A stretch of 64,000 nt of DNA from Desulfobulbaceae bacterium (GTDB lineage: Bacteria > Desulfobacterota > Desulfobulbia > Desulfobulbales > Desulfocapsaceae): contig JAHEER010000001.1 of assembly GCA_024640625.1 (NCBI GenBank), positions 62,001 to 126,000 of the forward strand. Reading direction: 5' to 3'. The notes below the pieces were generated by a model, which had not been told where the DNA came from, made no database searches, and worked only from the letters and a program-made list of their open reading frames with translations. Shown in pieces: positions 40,781-50,351 of the stretch (its first letter is position 1; the number at the start of each line of letters is the position of its first letter). Both the position numbers and the translations under genes were made by a program.

Positions 40781-43037
40781 GAAAACTAAAGCTGAGCTTA
40801 TTGCCGTCGATGTCTATCTGGGCAACGCCGCCACCGGTCAGTTTACCGAACAGAATCTCTTCTGAGAGTACATCACCGATTTCCTTCATGATCAGCCGGC
40901 GCAGCGGTCTGGCCCCGAAGTCCGGATCGTATCCCTCGGTGGCGAGCCAGTTTCTCGCCGCGTCGGTGAGCTGGATTTTAACTTTCTTCTCCAGCAGCTG
41001 GCCTTCAAGCTCGATGATCAGTTTGTCGACCACCTGCTGCATGGAATCGTGGTCGAGGGGGCCGAAGGTGACGGTCGCATCCAGTCGATTCCTGAATTCA
41101 GGAGAAAACAGTTTCTCCACGGCCTTGTCGCTTTTACCTTTCTTGTCACCGACAAAACCGATGGTGTTGGCCGCTATCTCCCTGGCTCCGGCATTGGTGG
41201 TCATGATGATAACCACGTTTCTGAAGTCCGCCTTTCTGCCGCTGTTGTCGGTCAGCGTAGAATGGTCCATGACCTGAAGCAGAATGGAATAGATATCCAT
41301 GTGCGCCTTTTCTATCTCGTCGAGCAGCAGGACGGAATAGGGATGCTTGCGGATGGCCTCGGTCAGCAACCCTCCCTGGTCAAAGCCGACATAGCCCGGG
41401 GGAGCACCGATAAGACGGGCAACGGCGTGCTTCTCCATGTATTCACTCATGTCGAAGCGTTCGAAGTGGACCTCGAGGCACCTGGCCAGTTGCCGCGCCA
41501 CTTCGGTTTTGCCGACGCCGGTAGGTCCGGCAAACAGAAAACTGCCCATGGGCGAGTCGGGATTACCAAGTCCGGCCCGGGATCTTTTGACCGCCTGGAC
41601 GATGACGTTGATCGCTTCATCCTGGCCAAAGATGACCGACTTCATATTGATTTCCAGCCCTTTGAGCGACTCCAGTTCGGAACTCTTCCTGGTGCGGGCG
41701 GGTATGCGGGCAATGGCCGACACCACCCGCTCGACATCGTTGATCTTTACGGTCGAATTCTTTTTGCCCTCGAGGCGGAACAGGGAGCCAACCTCGTCCA
41801 TCACATCGATTGCCTTGTCCGGCAGGAAGCGTTCGTTGATGTAACGATCGGACAGTTCAGCCATGGCCTGCACGGACGTTTTCGAGTAGCGCACCCGATG
41901 ATGCTCTTCGTAGCGGGGCTGCAAGCCTTTGAGTATCTGACAGGTATCCTTGACCGAGGGTTCCTCAATGTCGATTTTCTGAAATCTTCTCGACAGGGCG
42001 CGATCTTTTTCTATCTGGTTTTTATACTCCTCATAAGTGGTCGAACCGATGCAGCGCAGGATTCCCGACTGCAGAGCCGGTTTCAGCAGATTCGACGCAT
42101 CCATGGAGCCGCCGCTGGTGGCGCCGGCGCCGACGATGGTGTGCATCTCATCGATAAACAGGATGGCGTTGTCCTTCTTCTCGATGGCGGCCACCACTCC
42201 TTTGATCCTCTTTTCGAAGTCACCGCGGTATTTGGTTCCAGCCACCAGGGTACCCATTTCAAGCTGATAGATTTCCACATCCTGTAAAAGCTCGGGAACT
42301 ATGGCTTTTTTGCCCTCCTGACGAACGATCTTGTCTTCATGAATTCTCAGGGCCAGCCCTTCAGCCATGGCGGTCTTGCCGACACCCGGTTCACCGACCA
42401 GGAGGGGATTGTTCTTTTTGCGGCGGCAGAGCACCTGCATCATCCGGTTGATCTCTTCATTGCGGCCGATAAGCGGATCGAGTTTACCTTGCTCGGCCAG
42501 GATGGCGTAATTGACCGTGTAGTCCTTCAGGGCCTTGTCTTCCTTGTCGCCTTTATCCGAAGGCGATCCGGAATCGGGAGGATGGGGCAGCGGTTCCTGC
42601 TGCAAGCCCTCGGGCAACTCGTGGGAAACCAGATTGACCACTTCCATGCGGCCGACGCCGATAGAGCTCAGAAAATAAACGGCATGGGATTCCGTTTCCG
42701 AGAAAATGGCCACCAGTACATCGCCGGAATCCACCTCCTTCTTGCCGCAGCTCTGGACGTGGGCGACGGCCCGCTGCAGTACCCTATTGAAGGCGATGGT
42801 CTGGGTCGGATCGGTGCCGGCTGATTCGGAAATGGTCGGCACTTCCTTGATCAGAAACGACTCAAGCCGCTGCTTGAGTGACTCTACCGACCCCCCGCAT
42901 TCTCTGATAATATAGGTAGTCAATTCGTCATGCAGGAGACCGTAGAGCATGTGTTCCACGGTAACGAATTCATGGTTGTGACTTTTAGCTTCCTTGATTG
43001 CTTTGATAAGCGATGCTTCAAGAGTTTTGCTTAGCAT
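40773..43037 (-). CDS. clpA: ATP-dependent Clp protease ATP-binding subunit ClpA
   Basis: This 754-residue AAA+ unfoldase has an N-terminal Clp-repeat domain (1-145), a first ATPase module with Walker [10 protein letters not shown] (about 214) and a second with GPTGVGKTE (about 490). It feeds proteins into ClpP. It starts at ATG 43037 like E. coli ClpA; GTG 43046 is an alternative. A hydrophilic linker rich in Pro, Asp and Lys is found at about 145-175. It is translated with clpS, 22 bases upstream, the usual pair. Confidence 0.9.
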   Translation of the reverse strand: MLSKTLEASLIKAIKEAKSHNHEFVTVEHMLYGLLHDELTTYIIRECGGSVESLKQRLESFLIKEVPTISESAGTDPTQTIAFNRVLQRAVAHVQSCGKKEVDSGDVLVAIFSETESHAVYFLSSIGVGRMEVVNLVSHELPEGLQQEPLPHPPDSGSPSDKGDKEDKALKDYTVNYAILAEQGKLDPLIGRNEEINRMMQVLCRRKKNNPLLVGEPGVGKTAMAEGLALRIHEDKIVRQEGKKAIVPELLQDVEIYQLEMGTLVAGTKYRGDFEKRIKGVVAAIEKKDNAILFIDEMHTIVGAGATSGGSMDASNLLKPALQSGILRCIGSTTYEEYKNQIEKDRALSRRFQKIDIEEPSVKDTCQILKGLQPRYEEHHRVRYSKTSVQAMAELSDRYINERFLPDKAIDVMDEVGSLFRLEGKKNSTVKINDVERVVSAIARIPARTRKSSELESLKGLEINMKSVIFGQDEAINVIVQAVKRSRAGLGNPDSPMGSFLFAGPTGVGKTEVARQLARCLEVHFERFDMSEYMEKHAVARLIGAPPGYVGFDQGGLLTEAIRKHPYSVLLLDEIEKAHMDIYSILLQVMDHSTLTDNSGRKADFRNVVIIMTTNAGAREIAANTIGFVGDKKGKSDKAVEKLFSPEFRNRLDATVTFGPLDHDSMQQVVDKLIIELEGQLLEKKVKIQLTDAARNWLATEGYDPDFGARPLRRLIMKEIGDVLSEEILFGKLTGGGVAQIDIDGNKLSFSFPK

Positions 43038-43058
43038 TGTGCTCACATGTTGTTGGTG

Positions 43059-43373
43059 CTATTCTAATTCCATGCTGCAGCGCAGCGGGTATTCATTTTT
43101 TTTCGCCAGTTCGTGCACGATGGCGATTTTGGTCTCGCAGATCTCACGCGTATACACCCCGGCCACCCCAACGCCATCGTTGTGAACGTTGAGCATGATT
43201 TTCGTCGCATCGTGTCTTGATTTATGAAATATACTTTCAAGAACCGAGACGACAAACTCCATGGTGGTGTAGTCGTCGTTATGGAGCAACACTTTGTACC
43301 GCGGCGGCTCCTTGGTCTCAACCACCTCGTCAGCCAGAATGGAGCCCTGAAGGTCTCCTTTTTTGTCTCCCAT
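43059..43373 (-). CDS. clpS: ClpS adaptor protein
   Basis: This 104-residue adaptor has the ClpS core: PRYKVLLHNDDYTTMEFVV (N-end rule binding site with the Asn-Asp-Asp) and the VHNDGVGVAGVYTREICETK region (core GVYTREICETK). It carries proteins with hydrophobic N-termini to ClpA. It precedes clpA in the same direction. The N-terminal extension of about 25 residues is charged, as expected. No strong ribosome site is seen. Confidence 0.9.
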   Translation of the reverse strand: MGDKKGDLQGSILADEVVETKEPPRYKVLLHNDDYTTMEFVVSVLESIFHKSRHDATKIMLNVHNDGVGVAGVYTREICETKIAIVHELAKKNEYPLRCSMELE

Positions 43374-43501
43374 CGTATGTTCTAAACGTTATTTAAGCAA
43401 CGGGTGCTAACATCTGCTGTTGGTCTGCACATAATAATAATCCCGATTACCGGGTTTTCAAATGAGGCTTTTCAAGCTTTTCTAAACAAAGACTCACGTT
43501 G

Positions 43502-44872
43502 CTATGCAGACTGCAGCATTGCAGATGGATGCTGCAGCTTTGCCAGGCTGAATAGCAGTTCTTCCAGGACAACGCGGCCGGGCACCGGACTGCCCTTGAG
43601 TTTAAACTCCGCTTCGAGGAGCAGGGCCAGAGATTTTTTCAGGTTCGACTGGGAATGTTGGGCCGCTTTGTTGAACCCCACATAAAGTGCATAGGGGTGT
43701 CCTTTCAGCAGATCGGACCAGACCCCGGTTTCTTTTAGAGCCGGCAGGTAATGTTGCTGAAAGTCGTTGCTCGACATCGGCGTCCAGAGCGGCTTTTCCC
43801 TGGATTGCAGAGAATTGAATATCAGCAGCCTGCGCAGATAATTGCGCAGCGAGGCGATGATCGCCAGGGGATGGACGGCATCGCTGAGCAGGTGATCGAG
43901 TACCGTCATGACCCGAGCGGGAGTAGTGTCTCCAAGGGCTTCGGTCAGCTCGAAAATGGCGTCTTCTCTGGTTCTGCCAACCATCTGGTCGACATCGCCA
44001 CGGGTAATTATCTGGTGCTCGCCCACGTAGAGCGCAACTTTTTCGATTTCCAGAACTGCACCTACCGGATGAAAGCCAACGCGTTCGAACAGCATGTCCA
44101 GGGCTTTGGGCTCGATGGCTTTATTCATCTGGGCCAGGGCGGTCTGGACCATTTCCCTGATTACCTCTTTCTGCTGTTGAAGCGCTGCCCGTGAGCTGCC
44201 CTCGGCGACGGAGCAATCGATGACTGCGCCATGTTTTTTAATGGTGGTGAACAGTTTTTTCCTCTTGTCCACGTGCTCGGCGGTGAACAGCAGCAGGTTG
44301 TGGGGCGGCAGCCCTTCTTCGATGGCAGCAATCAGTTTGTCTACCGGGTCCTGCGCCGTCGTCGGCCGGCGTTCGATTCCGCTGACCAGTTCATCGGCCC
44401 AGTCCAGTTTCCCGCCGGGATGAGGGAAACCGAATAGTTTCGGCCACTGCTCGCTGCCAATATCACTGAACACGCTGGAGCCCTTCAGGTTCACCGAGCC
44501 GAGGCGGAGCAGACTCAGCAGGTATCTCAGCGCCGCGCCCGAGTTGTCCTTGTCCCTGGCCTTGCGGGCCTTTTCCCAAAGCGGCCCGCCGACCTCCCGG
44601 CTGTGAAACAAAGTGGTATCCGTGACCCTGTACACCTGAAGTCCGGGCAGTAGGGTCATGCTTCTCAGCCTGGACAGCAATTTACTCGTGTCTTCCAGGG
44701 AGCCATCGAGTGTATGCACCGCTCCTCCCCCTTCCAGCAGTTGCTCCTCGAGCCGTTCGGCAGCCTTGCGGCAGAGGTAGCGCTCGCCGTAACAGAGATA
44801 CACCTGGAAGCGCTCACCAGCAGTGATCTTATCCAGCAGTGTTCCGATTTCCGTTCGTTTATATAATCCCAT
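43502..44872 (-). CDS. holA: DNA polymerase III delta subunit, enlarged
   Basis: This 456-residue protein resembles HolA, which opens the sliding clamp in the clamp loader. The C-terminal two-thirds have the normal delta fold with VGFHPVGAVLEIEKVALYVG and FELTEALGD (about 305-325). E. coli HolA has 343 residues; here an inserted segment around 90-185 (KARKARDKDNSG and onward) accounts for the extra length. The start lies behind AGGAGCTGAGG, inside the end of the preceding gene, so translation is coupled to the large exported protein. Confidence 0.75.
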   Translation of the reverse strand: MGLYKRTEIGTLLDKITAGERFQVYLCYGERYLCRKAAERLEEQLLEGGGAVHTLDGSLEDTSKLLSRLRSMTLLPGLQVYRVTDTTLFHSREVGGPLWEKARKARDKDNSGAALRYLLSLLRLGSVNLKGSSVFSDIGSEQWPKLFGFPHPGGKLDWADELVSGIERRPTTAQDPVDKLIAAIEEGLPPHNLLLFTAEHVDKRKKLFTTIKKHGAVIDCSVAEGSSRAALQQQKEVIREMVQTALAQMNKAIEPKALDMLFERVGFHPVGAVLEIEKVALYVGEHQIITRGDVDQMVGRTREDAIFELTEALGDTTPARVMTVLDHLLSDAVHPLAIIASLRNYLRRLLIFNSLQSREKPLWTPMSSNDFQQHYLPALKETGVWSDLLKGHPYALYVGFNKAAQHSQSNLKKSLALLLEAEFKLKGSPVPGRVVLEELLFSLAKLQHPSAMLQSA

Positions 44873-44876
44873 TTCC

Positions 44877-47270
44877 TCAGCTCCTGGTATCCATCATCTT
44901 GTGGAGAATGGCCGGCAGTGAGCCGGGCTGCAGATAGTCACTGCCGCGACCGTCGGCGAAAATCGGGTTCAGCTGAACGGAGACTTCGTCCCAGCTGAGG
45001 TGGTTGGGAGAGGCGGCAATGATTTCGAAAAGCCGCTGGTTATAAGGATCGTTGACCACAGCTTTGCCGGTGCCAACGGTGGCGAATATATCAATGGTGT
45101 TGTCAAACAGACGGTTGAGTTCAGAATAAATTCTGATCCCGCCGCAGGAACCGATGCTCAGGAAACGATTGATGTCGGGAATGGTCTCACGGCCTATTTC
45201 CCCTGTTTTCAGCAATTCCCGCATGGGCTCGAGGAGCTGCTCTTCACGCCAGTAGCTGTGGCCGCGCTGGGCAAACATTTCCATTCCGCTGGTCAGAAAC
45301 TGCTTGAGGAGCCGACGTTGGGTGGCACGATCATGGTAGACGGTGACTGCGTGGGAAAGTTCTATGCCGTTTACCGTCTTGTAATATTCGACTATCAGCG
45401 GTGCATTGAGCGACAGCCGATAGAGCGCTGCGGTCTTACCCTGGGCTATCAGGCGCCTGGCTTCGGCCTGCAGCGAACTGGAGTGGTCGAGCAGGCTGAT
45501 GGTTTCCGGCAGTCTGGGGCGGTAGCCGTTATTGATCAGATTCCTGGAATTGGACAGATAGGAGATGCGGCCATCGTCGTCGTCCTGGAAAATGGACAGA
45601 CTGCTCAGTCTCCCGTCAGCTTTCCAGCGGGCAAAGTCAGTGGCGGTGTAGGAGCTGAGATCAACGGAACCATACCGGTCGATCAGATCTCTGATCAATT
45701 TGTGATCCGTTATCGAGAGGAGTTGGGGATTTTTCTCGTAGTAGAACTGGAGAATTACACGCAACTGAAGCGAAAAGGTCGAGTCCGGCTCCCCGATCGT
45801 GGCGATCATTTTTTTCAGCAGATAGGTTCTGGCGTCCGGGCGCAGCTTGTCCAAGAGGGCGGCAAAGGTGGCGGAGAAAAGGATCAGGCTCTGCTCGTCC
45901 TGAAAGGCCGACCGGGCCATGAGATCAAGAACAGCAAGCTGCTCCTCACTGTCTTGCGGGAAAAAGGCTGTCAGTTTACCCTTCTGGGCGCAGCTGATAA
46001 TGAAATCTGAGACGTGATTGTTTGCCGGATCGGTCTGCTTGAGAAAGACCAGCAGATTGTTGTTGAAGGTCTGGTTCAGCCGCGACAGAAGCACCGGAAC
46101 CAGCACATCACGAAAGGACGAATCGTAAAGCTCGCTGCCTCTGGCCAGCAGAATGTAGATATTGGCGGTGGTCAGGTCTCGGGCCGTCTGCGTGCGGGCA
46201 GAGGCGGTTGCCTGCTTGAGCACGTTAATTGCCTGATAGATCTTTTTCTGGGTCAGAGCCTCGTCGAGCTTCTGTTGATAGCCGTTTCTGGCCTTGGGAT
46301 GGAGTCTGGAAAAATGCGCGATCACCTTGCTCGGCCCGCCCGCTGCCAGGGTGCCGGTGCTAATCTCAGCACCATAGTGATTGGTGACCGCATGCAGATC
46401 ATTGATGATGCGGATATGTGGGCCGGCGGCTGCATCAAATGAGGCCAGCAGGATCGATCGCTGCTCCGGGAACAGGGTATAAAACTTTTTGTCTTCCTGG
46501 GGGGTCGGCAGGTTGAAATAGTTGTGCAGCCAGAACAGAGCCTGGTCCGGTGTGGTCGTTTCCAGCTCGAATAATCCCTTGCTGTTGATACTGTCGTTGC
46601 GGGACAGGCTGGCTATCTGCGGCAGTATCTTCATGATCGTTTGCCTGTCCATTCCTTTAATCAGACAACTCTGTTCGGCGCTCAACCGCTGTTCGGCGGT
46701 CATTATTCCAAGCAGGCGCAGACCCGTGCGAACAGCGTCTCTGTCAATACCTTCGACCGCAAAAAGTGCTTTGGCCGCCCAGCGGCCCCGATCATCGAGC
46801 GCTCTGGTCTGGCGAACCAGAGCAATCAGTGCATCGGCATCGATCCCTTCAATTTCGCTGATGGCCGCTACTGTCTGCATGGTGGTGAAGTCAAGCTCAG
46901 AGGTAAGCTCGAGAAGCTGCCAGCTTTTAGCCACAGTAGCCCCGTCAAGCCCGGCGAAGGTCTCGAAAATCAGCACCTGTTCAAAGCTGAGCGGCGCAAA
47001 AACAAGCCGATCAAGGGTCTCGATCGCTTCCTCGGCATAAATCTCCTCAAGGGTGCAGAAGGCTCTCAGGGCTCTCATCCTGGTATACGACAAGGCGCGG
47101 ATGACATCTTTGTGATAGCGGTAGCGCTGGTCATCCATGCAGTCGACTTGGCGGAAAGCAGCCAGAGTAGTTTCCGTCGGACTGTCAAGGGCGCTGGCCC
47201 CCCGGGCGGGCGCCTGATTGATTAGCGCGGCAAGAAGAAAGATGCAGAAACTGCAGAAAATGCGTATCAC
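44877..47270 (-). CDS. Large exported helical-repeat protein, unknown function
   Basis: This 797-residue protein has a GTG start and a signal peptide (cleavage near Ala25). Residues about 72-260 form tandem repeats of 32-35 residues, each beginning G(L/I/M)D and followed by two hydrophobic helices: Gly107, Gly142, Gly174, Gly206 and a degenerate unit at 240. This suggests an alpha-solenoid. The rest is helical with no catalytic motif that I know. Position right before holA (four-base gap) probably reflects shared transcription, not function. It is likely a periplasmic or outer-membrane-facing scaffold. Confidence 0.7.
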   Translation of the reverse strand: MIRIFCSFCIFLLAALINQAPARGASALDSPTETTLAAFRQVDCMDDQRYRYHKDVIRALSYTRMRALRAFCTLEEIYAEEAIETLDRLVFAPLSFEQVLIFETFAGLDGATVAKSWQLLELTSELDFTTMQTVAAISEIEGIDADALIALVRQTRALDDRGRWAAKALFAVEGIDRDAVRTGLRLLGIMTAEQRLSAEQSCLIKGMDRQTIMKILPQIASLSRNDSINSKGLFELETTTPDQALFWLHNYFNLPTPQEDKKFYTLFPEQRSILLASFDAAAGPHIRIINDLHAVTNHYGAEISTGTLAAGGPSKVIAHFSRLHPKARNGYQQKLDEALTQKKIYQAINVLKQATASARTQTARDLTTANIYILLARGSELYDSSFRDVLVPVLLSRLNQTFNNNLLVFLKQTDPANNHVSDFIISCAQKGKLTAFFPQDSEEQLAVLDLMARSAFQDEQSLILFSATFAALLDKLRPDARTYLLKKMIATIGEPDSTFSLQLRVILQFYYEKNPQLLSITDHKLIRDLIDRYGSVDLSSYTATDFARWKADGRLSSLSIFQDDDDGRISYLSNSRNLINNGYRPRLPETISLLDHSSSLQAEARRLIAQGKTAALYRLSLNAPLIVEYYKTVNGIELSHAVTVYHDRATQRRLLKQFLTSGMEMFAQRGHSYWREEQLLEPMRELLKTGEIGRETIPDINRFLSIGSCGGIRIYSELNRLFDNTIDIFATVGTGKAVVNDPYNQRLFEIIAASPNHLSWDEVSVQLNPIFADGRGSDYLQPGSLPAILHKMMDTRS

Positions 47271-47442
47271 GCCGGATTGTAATCCATTCTGGGTTGTGTC
47301 AGGGACAGGAACAGCTCAGAGCTATGGTAGCCATGATTGGCAGATAATTCAAGCGGCAATAGGGAAGGAACGGGGCCGGCGGGCCAGGCCCATGGACCAT
47401 GGCCGCCGACCCTGGTGCTGCTGGCTCCTGGATCAGTGACGT

Positions 47443-48495
47443 TCAGCGGAGGCTTTCGTTGAAGGCCTGAAGCACCTCGTTGCCAGGGCACAACTCCTCT
47501 TCGGTAAGCTGGTTGAGGGGCGTGTCGGTGGTCTGGTTGATATCGTGAAAGTCCTCACTGTCGGGGTTCAGATAGAGAATTCCGGTGAGTATCTGGTCTT
47601 CAGCTTTGGCTTCTTCGAGTGAGTTGATGGCATCTTTCTTGTTGGTGAGGATTTCCTTGTCTTCCCGTTTGTAGAGGGTAATGATCGATCCATCATGCAG
47701 GGCAACCGGTATTGTCGTGCCGTGATCATACTCGGTGAGAATCTCCTGCTGCAGCGGAATGAAATCGAAGGTCGCCGTGGCTTCCATGTGGTCTCTGACC
47801 CAGGAATAGCTTTTGGTCGAGGTCGGGGCATTGTTGAAGGTCACGCAGGGCGAAATGACATCGACGAAAGCCATTCCCTTGTGGCTGATCGCCGCCTTGA
47901 GCATGGGCAGCAGTTGTTTTTTGTCGCCGGAAAAACCGCGGGCGACGAAGTCGGCGCCCAGCAGAATGGCGAGTTCACAGAGGTCAATCGATTCAAAGGA
48001 GACCGGTGCTCCTTTCCTGCTTTTCGAGCCTTTGTCGGCGGTGGCTGAATCCTGCCCCTTGGTAAGGCCGTAGCAGCCATTGTTCATGACCACGTAGATC
48101 ATGTTGAGATTGCGTCGAACTACGTGGGCAAATTGTCCCATACCGATAGAGGCGGTATCGCCGTCGCCGGATACGCCGAGATAGACCAGGTCCTTGTTGG
48201 CCATGTTGGCCCCGGTTGCCACCGAAGGCATGCGTCCGTGCACCGAGTTGAAGCCGTGCGAACGACCCAGAAAATAGGCCGGCGTTTTTGACGAACAGCC
48301 GATACCGGATAGCTTGACAACCTTATGTGGCTCGATGGACATCTCGAAGAAGGCGGTGATAATCGAGCTGACAATGGAATCGTGACCGCAGCCCGCACAG
48401 AGGGTGGATATTGCCCCTTCATAAGCTTTTCGGGTATAGCCCAATTTGTTTTTCTGAGCGTCCGGGTGTCTGAACGTGGGTCTGACATAACTCAT
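47443..48495 (-). CDS. korB: 2-oxoacid:ferredoxin oxidoreductase, beta subunit (KorB type)
   Basis: This 350-residue TPP-binding subunit starts at ATG 48495 behind AAGGAGA; a longer in-frame extension is not supported. It has TLCAGCGHDSIVSS near residue 34, GIGCSSKTPAYF and the TPP motif SGDGDTASIG (about 125) with NNGCYGLTKGQ. Unlike the vor-type beta it has a long C-terminal extension (about 290-350). It works with the fused alpha subunit upstream (four-base ATGA overlap). Substrate is likely 2-oxoglutarate or another 2-oxoacid. Confidence 0.85.
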   Translation of the reverse strand: MSYVRPTFRHPDAQKNKLGYTRKAYEGAISTLCAGCGHDSIVSSIITAFFEMSIEPHKVVKLSGIGCSSKTPAYFLGRSHGFNSVHGRMPSVATGANMANKDLVYLGVSGDGDTASIGMGQFAHVVRRNLNMIYVVMNNGCYGLTKGQDSATADKGSKSRKGAPVSFESIDLCELAILLGADFVARGFSGDKKQLLPMLKAAISHKGMAFVDVISPCVTFNNAPTSTKSYSWVRDHMEATATFDFIPLQQEILTEYDHGTTIPVALHDGSIITLYKREDKEILTNKKDAINSLEEAKAEDQILTGILYLNPDSEDFHDINQTTDTPLNQLTEEELCPGNEVLQAFNESLR

Positions 48496-50351
48496 GGGGT
48501 CTCCTTCTGGGCCACCGGGGCAGGGCTTATAAACGGTTTTTCCCTGGCCAGCAGGGTCGTGTGAATCTGGTTGGTTATCATTCTGGCGGTAATTGCCAGG
48601 CCGTTGAAATTGTTGACATGCATCATTTTTCCTGGGGCCACCTGGCATTCCCCGGCCAGCAGAATCTCCATTTGAGAATCGCGATTCTGCTCGATGATAA
48701 AGACGAGCTCGTGTTCGGCGATGAAATCAAAGACTTCGCCTTGAAACGGAAAGGCCTTGACCCTCATGCTGTTGATTGGAATGCCGCTTTCCTCCAACCG
48801 GTCCAGAGCCTCGACCGCCGAGGCTGCAGTGGAGCCGAAATAGACGGCTCCGAGTTTTTTCTGGTTGTCACGCATGACGATTTCAGGCATGGGGACCAGC
48901 CGACGGGCAGTTTCCCATTTGCTCAGCAGCCGGTTCATGCCGCGCTCGTAGGCCGCACTGCCTTCGGTGTAGGCGGCGTATTCATTGTGGGATGTTCCCC
49001 TGGTGGTGTAGGCGCCCTTATCCGGATGGGCTCCCGGAAGCGTCCGGTAGCAGATGCCGTCCTTGTCGATATCCAGGTAGCGGCCCCATTTCTTCTCCAG
49101 CTTGTCGAGTTCCTCGCCGCTGAGCACCTTGCCGCGGTCATAGCGCCGCTGATCATCCCAGGAGAAGGGTGTGCAGAGATGATCATTCATCCCCAAATCG
49201 AGATCGCTCATGATGATGACCGGGGTCTGCAGACGCTCTGCCAGATCGAAGGCGTCGGCGGTCATCTCGAAACACTCGTGGGGATCACTGGGGAAGAGCA
49301 GCACGTTTCTGGTGTCGCCGTGGGAGGCATAGGCACAGGAGAGCAGATCTGACTGCTGGGTTCTGGTCGGCATGCCGGTACTCGGACCGCTGCGCTGCAC
49401 ATTTATTAAAACCACCGGAATTTCAGTAAAATAGGCGAGACCCAGAAATTCACTCATCAGGGAGATACCCGGTCCCGAGGTGGCGGTAAAGGCGCGAGCT
49501 CCATTCCAGCCTGCACCGATGGCGATGCCGATAGCGGCCAGTTCGTCTTCGGCCTGAATGGCAGCATAGTATTTCCTGCCAGTCTCAGCCTCAATACGGT
49601 AGCGGCTGGCAAATCGTTCAAACGCTTCAACCACCGAAGTCGAAGGGGTGATTGGATACCAGCCCACCACGGTAGCCCCGGCATAGAGGGCGCCCAGGGC
49701 GGCACCGCTGTTGCCGTCGATGAGAATTCTTTCACCCACGCTATCCGACGGTGCGATCGACAAGCCGCACGAATCCGTATGGTGCTTCTTGGCATAGCGA
49801 TAACCGATTTCCAAGGCCCTGATATTTGGTTCTGCGAGCTTGGGCTTCTTGGCGAACTGCTTGGTGATCGAATCGGAGACTGGTTCCAGACCAATATCAA
49901 GCAGATAGGCGAGGGCGCCGATGTAGATGATATTTTTCATCAGCTGCCGCATGCGGTTGTCGCTGAACTCATCGTTGCAGAGCTGGGTCAGCGGGATATC
50001 GATGACGGTGATGTCCTCCCGGTCGAAACCGGCCGGCAGCTCCCTGGTGGAATCGTAGAGGAAATAACCGCCGGGCTGTACCATGTCGTAGTCATCGCGC
50101 AGAGTCTGGCCGTTTACCGCGATGATGAAGTCGGCCCCGCCCCGCCTGCCGAGATAGCCTCTGTCGTTGATCCTCACCTCGTACCAGGTGGGCAGTCCCT
50201 GGATATTTGAGGGGAAGACATTTTTAGGGCTCACCGGCACGCCGAGCCGGTACACTACTTTGGCAAAAAGATTGTTGGCGCTGGCGGAACCTGAGCCATT
50301 GACATTGGCAAAGCGGACAACAAAGTCGTTGGTTCGTTCGATACGTTTCAT
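48492..50351 (-). CDS. korA: 2-oxoacid:ferredoxin oxidoreductase, fused gamma-alpha subunit (KorA type)
   Basis: This 619-residue subunit is a fusion: residues about 1-180 are the gamma part (VRFANVNGSGSASANNLF, then YLGRRGGADFIIAVNG), and about 200-600 are the alpha part with the GWYPITPSTSVVEAF motif near 230. The two-gene alpha-beta layout with fused gamma is typical for KorAB. It catalyses CoA-dependent oxidation of 2-oxoglutarate with ferredoxin reduction. Overlaps both neighbours by four bases (ATGA), so the three genes form one translational unit. Confidence 0.85.
   Translation of the reverse strand: MKRIERTNDFVVRFANVNGSGSASANNLFAKVVYRLGVPVSPKNVFPSNIQGLPTWYEVRINDRGYLGRRGGADFIIAVNGQTLRDDYDMVQPGGYFLYDSTRELPAGFDREDITVIDIPLTQLCNDEFSDNRMRQLMKNIIYIGALAYLLDIGLEPVSDSITKQFAKKPKLAEPNIRALEIGYRYAKKHHTDSCGLSIAPSDSVGERILIDGNSGAALGALYAGATVVGWYPITPSTSVVEAFERFASRYRIEAETGRKYYAAIQAEDELAAIGIAIGAGWNGARAFTATSGPGISLMSEFLGLAYFTEIPVVLINVQRSGPSTGMPTRTQQSDLLSCAYASHGDTRNVLLFPSDPHECFEMTADAFDLAERLQTPVIIMSDLDLGMNDHLCTPFSWDDQRRYDRGKVLSGEELDKLEKKWGRYLDIDKDGICYRTLPGAHPDKGAYTTRGTSHNEYAAYTEGSAAYERGMNRLLSKWETARRLVPMPEIVMRDNQKKLGAVYFGSTAASAVEALDRLEESGIPINSMRVKAFPFQGEVFDFIAEHELVFIIEQNRDSQMEILLAGECQVAPGKMMHVNNFNGLAITARMITNQIHTTLLAREKPFISPAPVAQKETP

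Noticed and set aside
41049-42287. 412-residue rightward frame
   Set aside because: Antisense of clpA; no own motifs.
47387-47404. Near-palindrome GGCCCATGGACCATGGCC as operator
   Set aside because: It lies downstream of korB, is imperfect and has no T run; it may be a message-end hairpin, but support is too weak for a feature.
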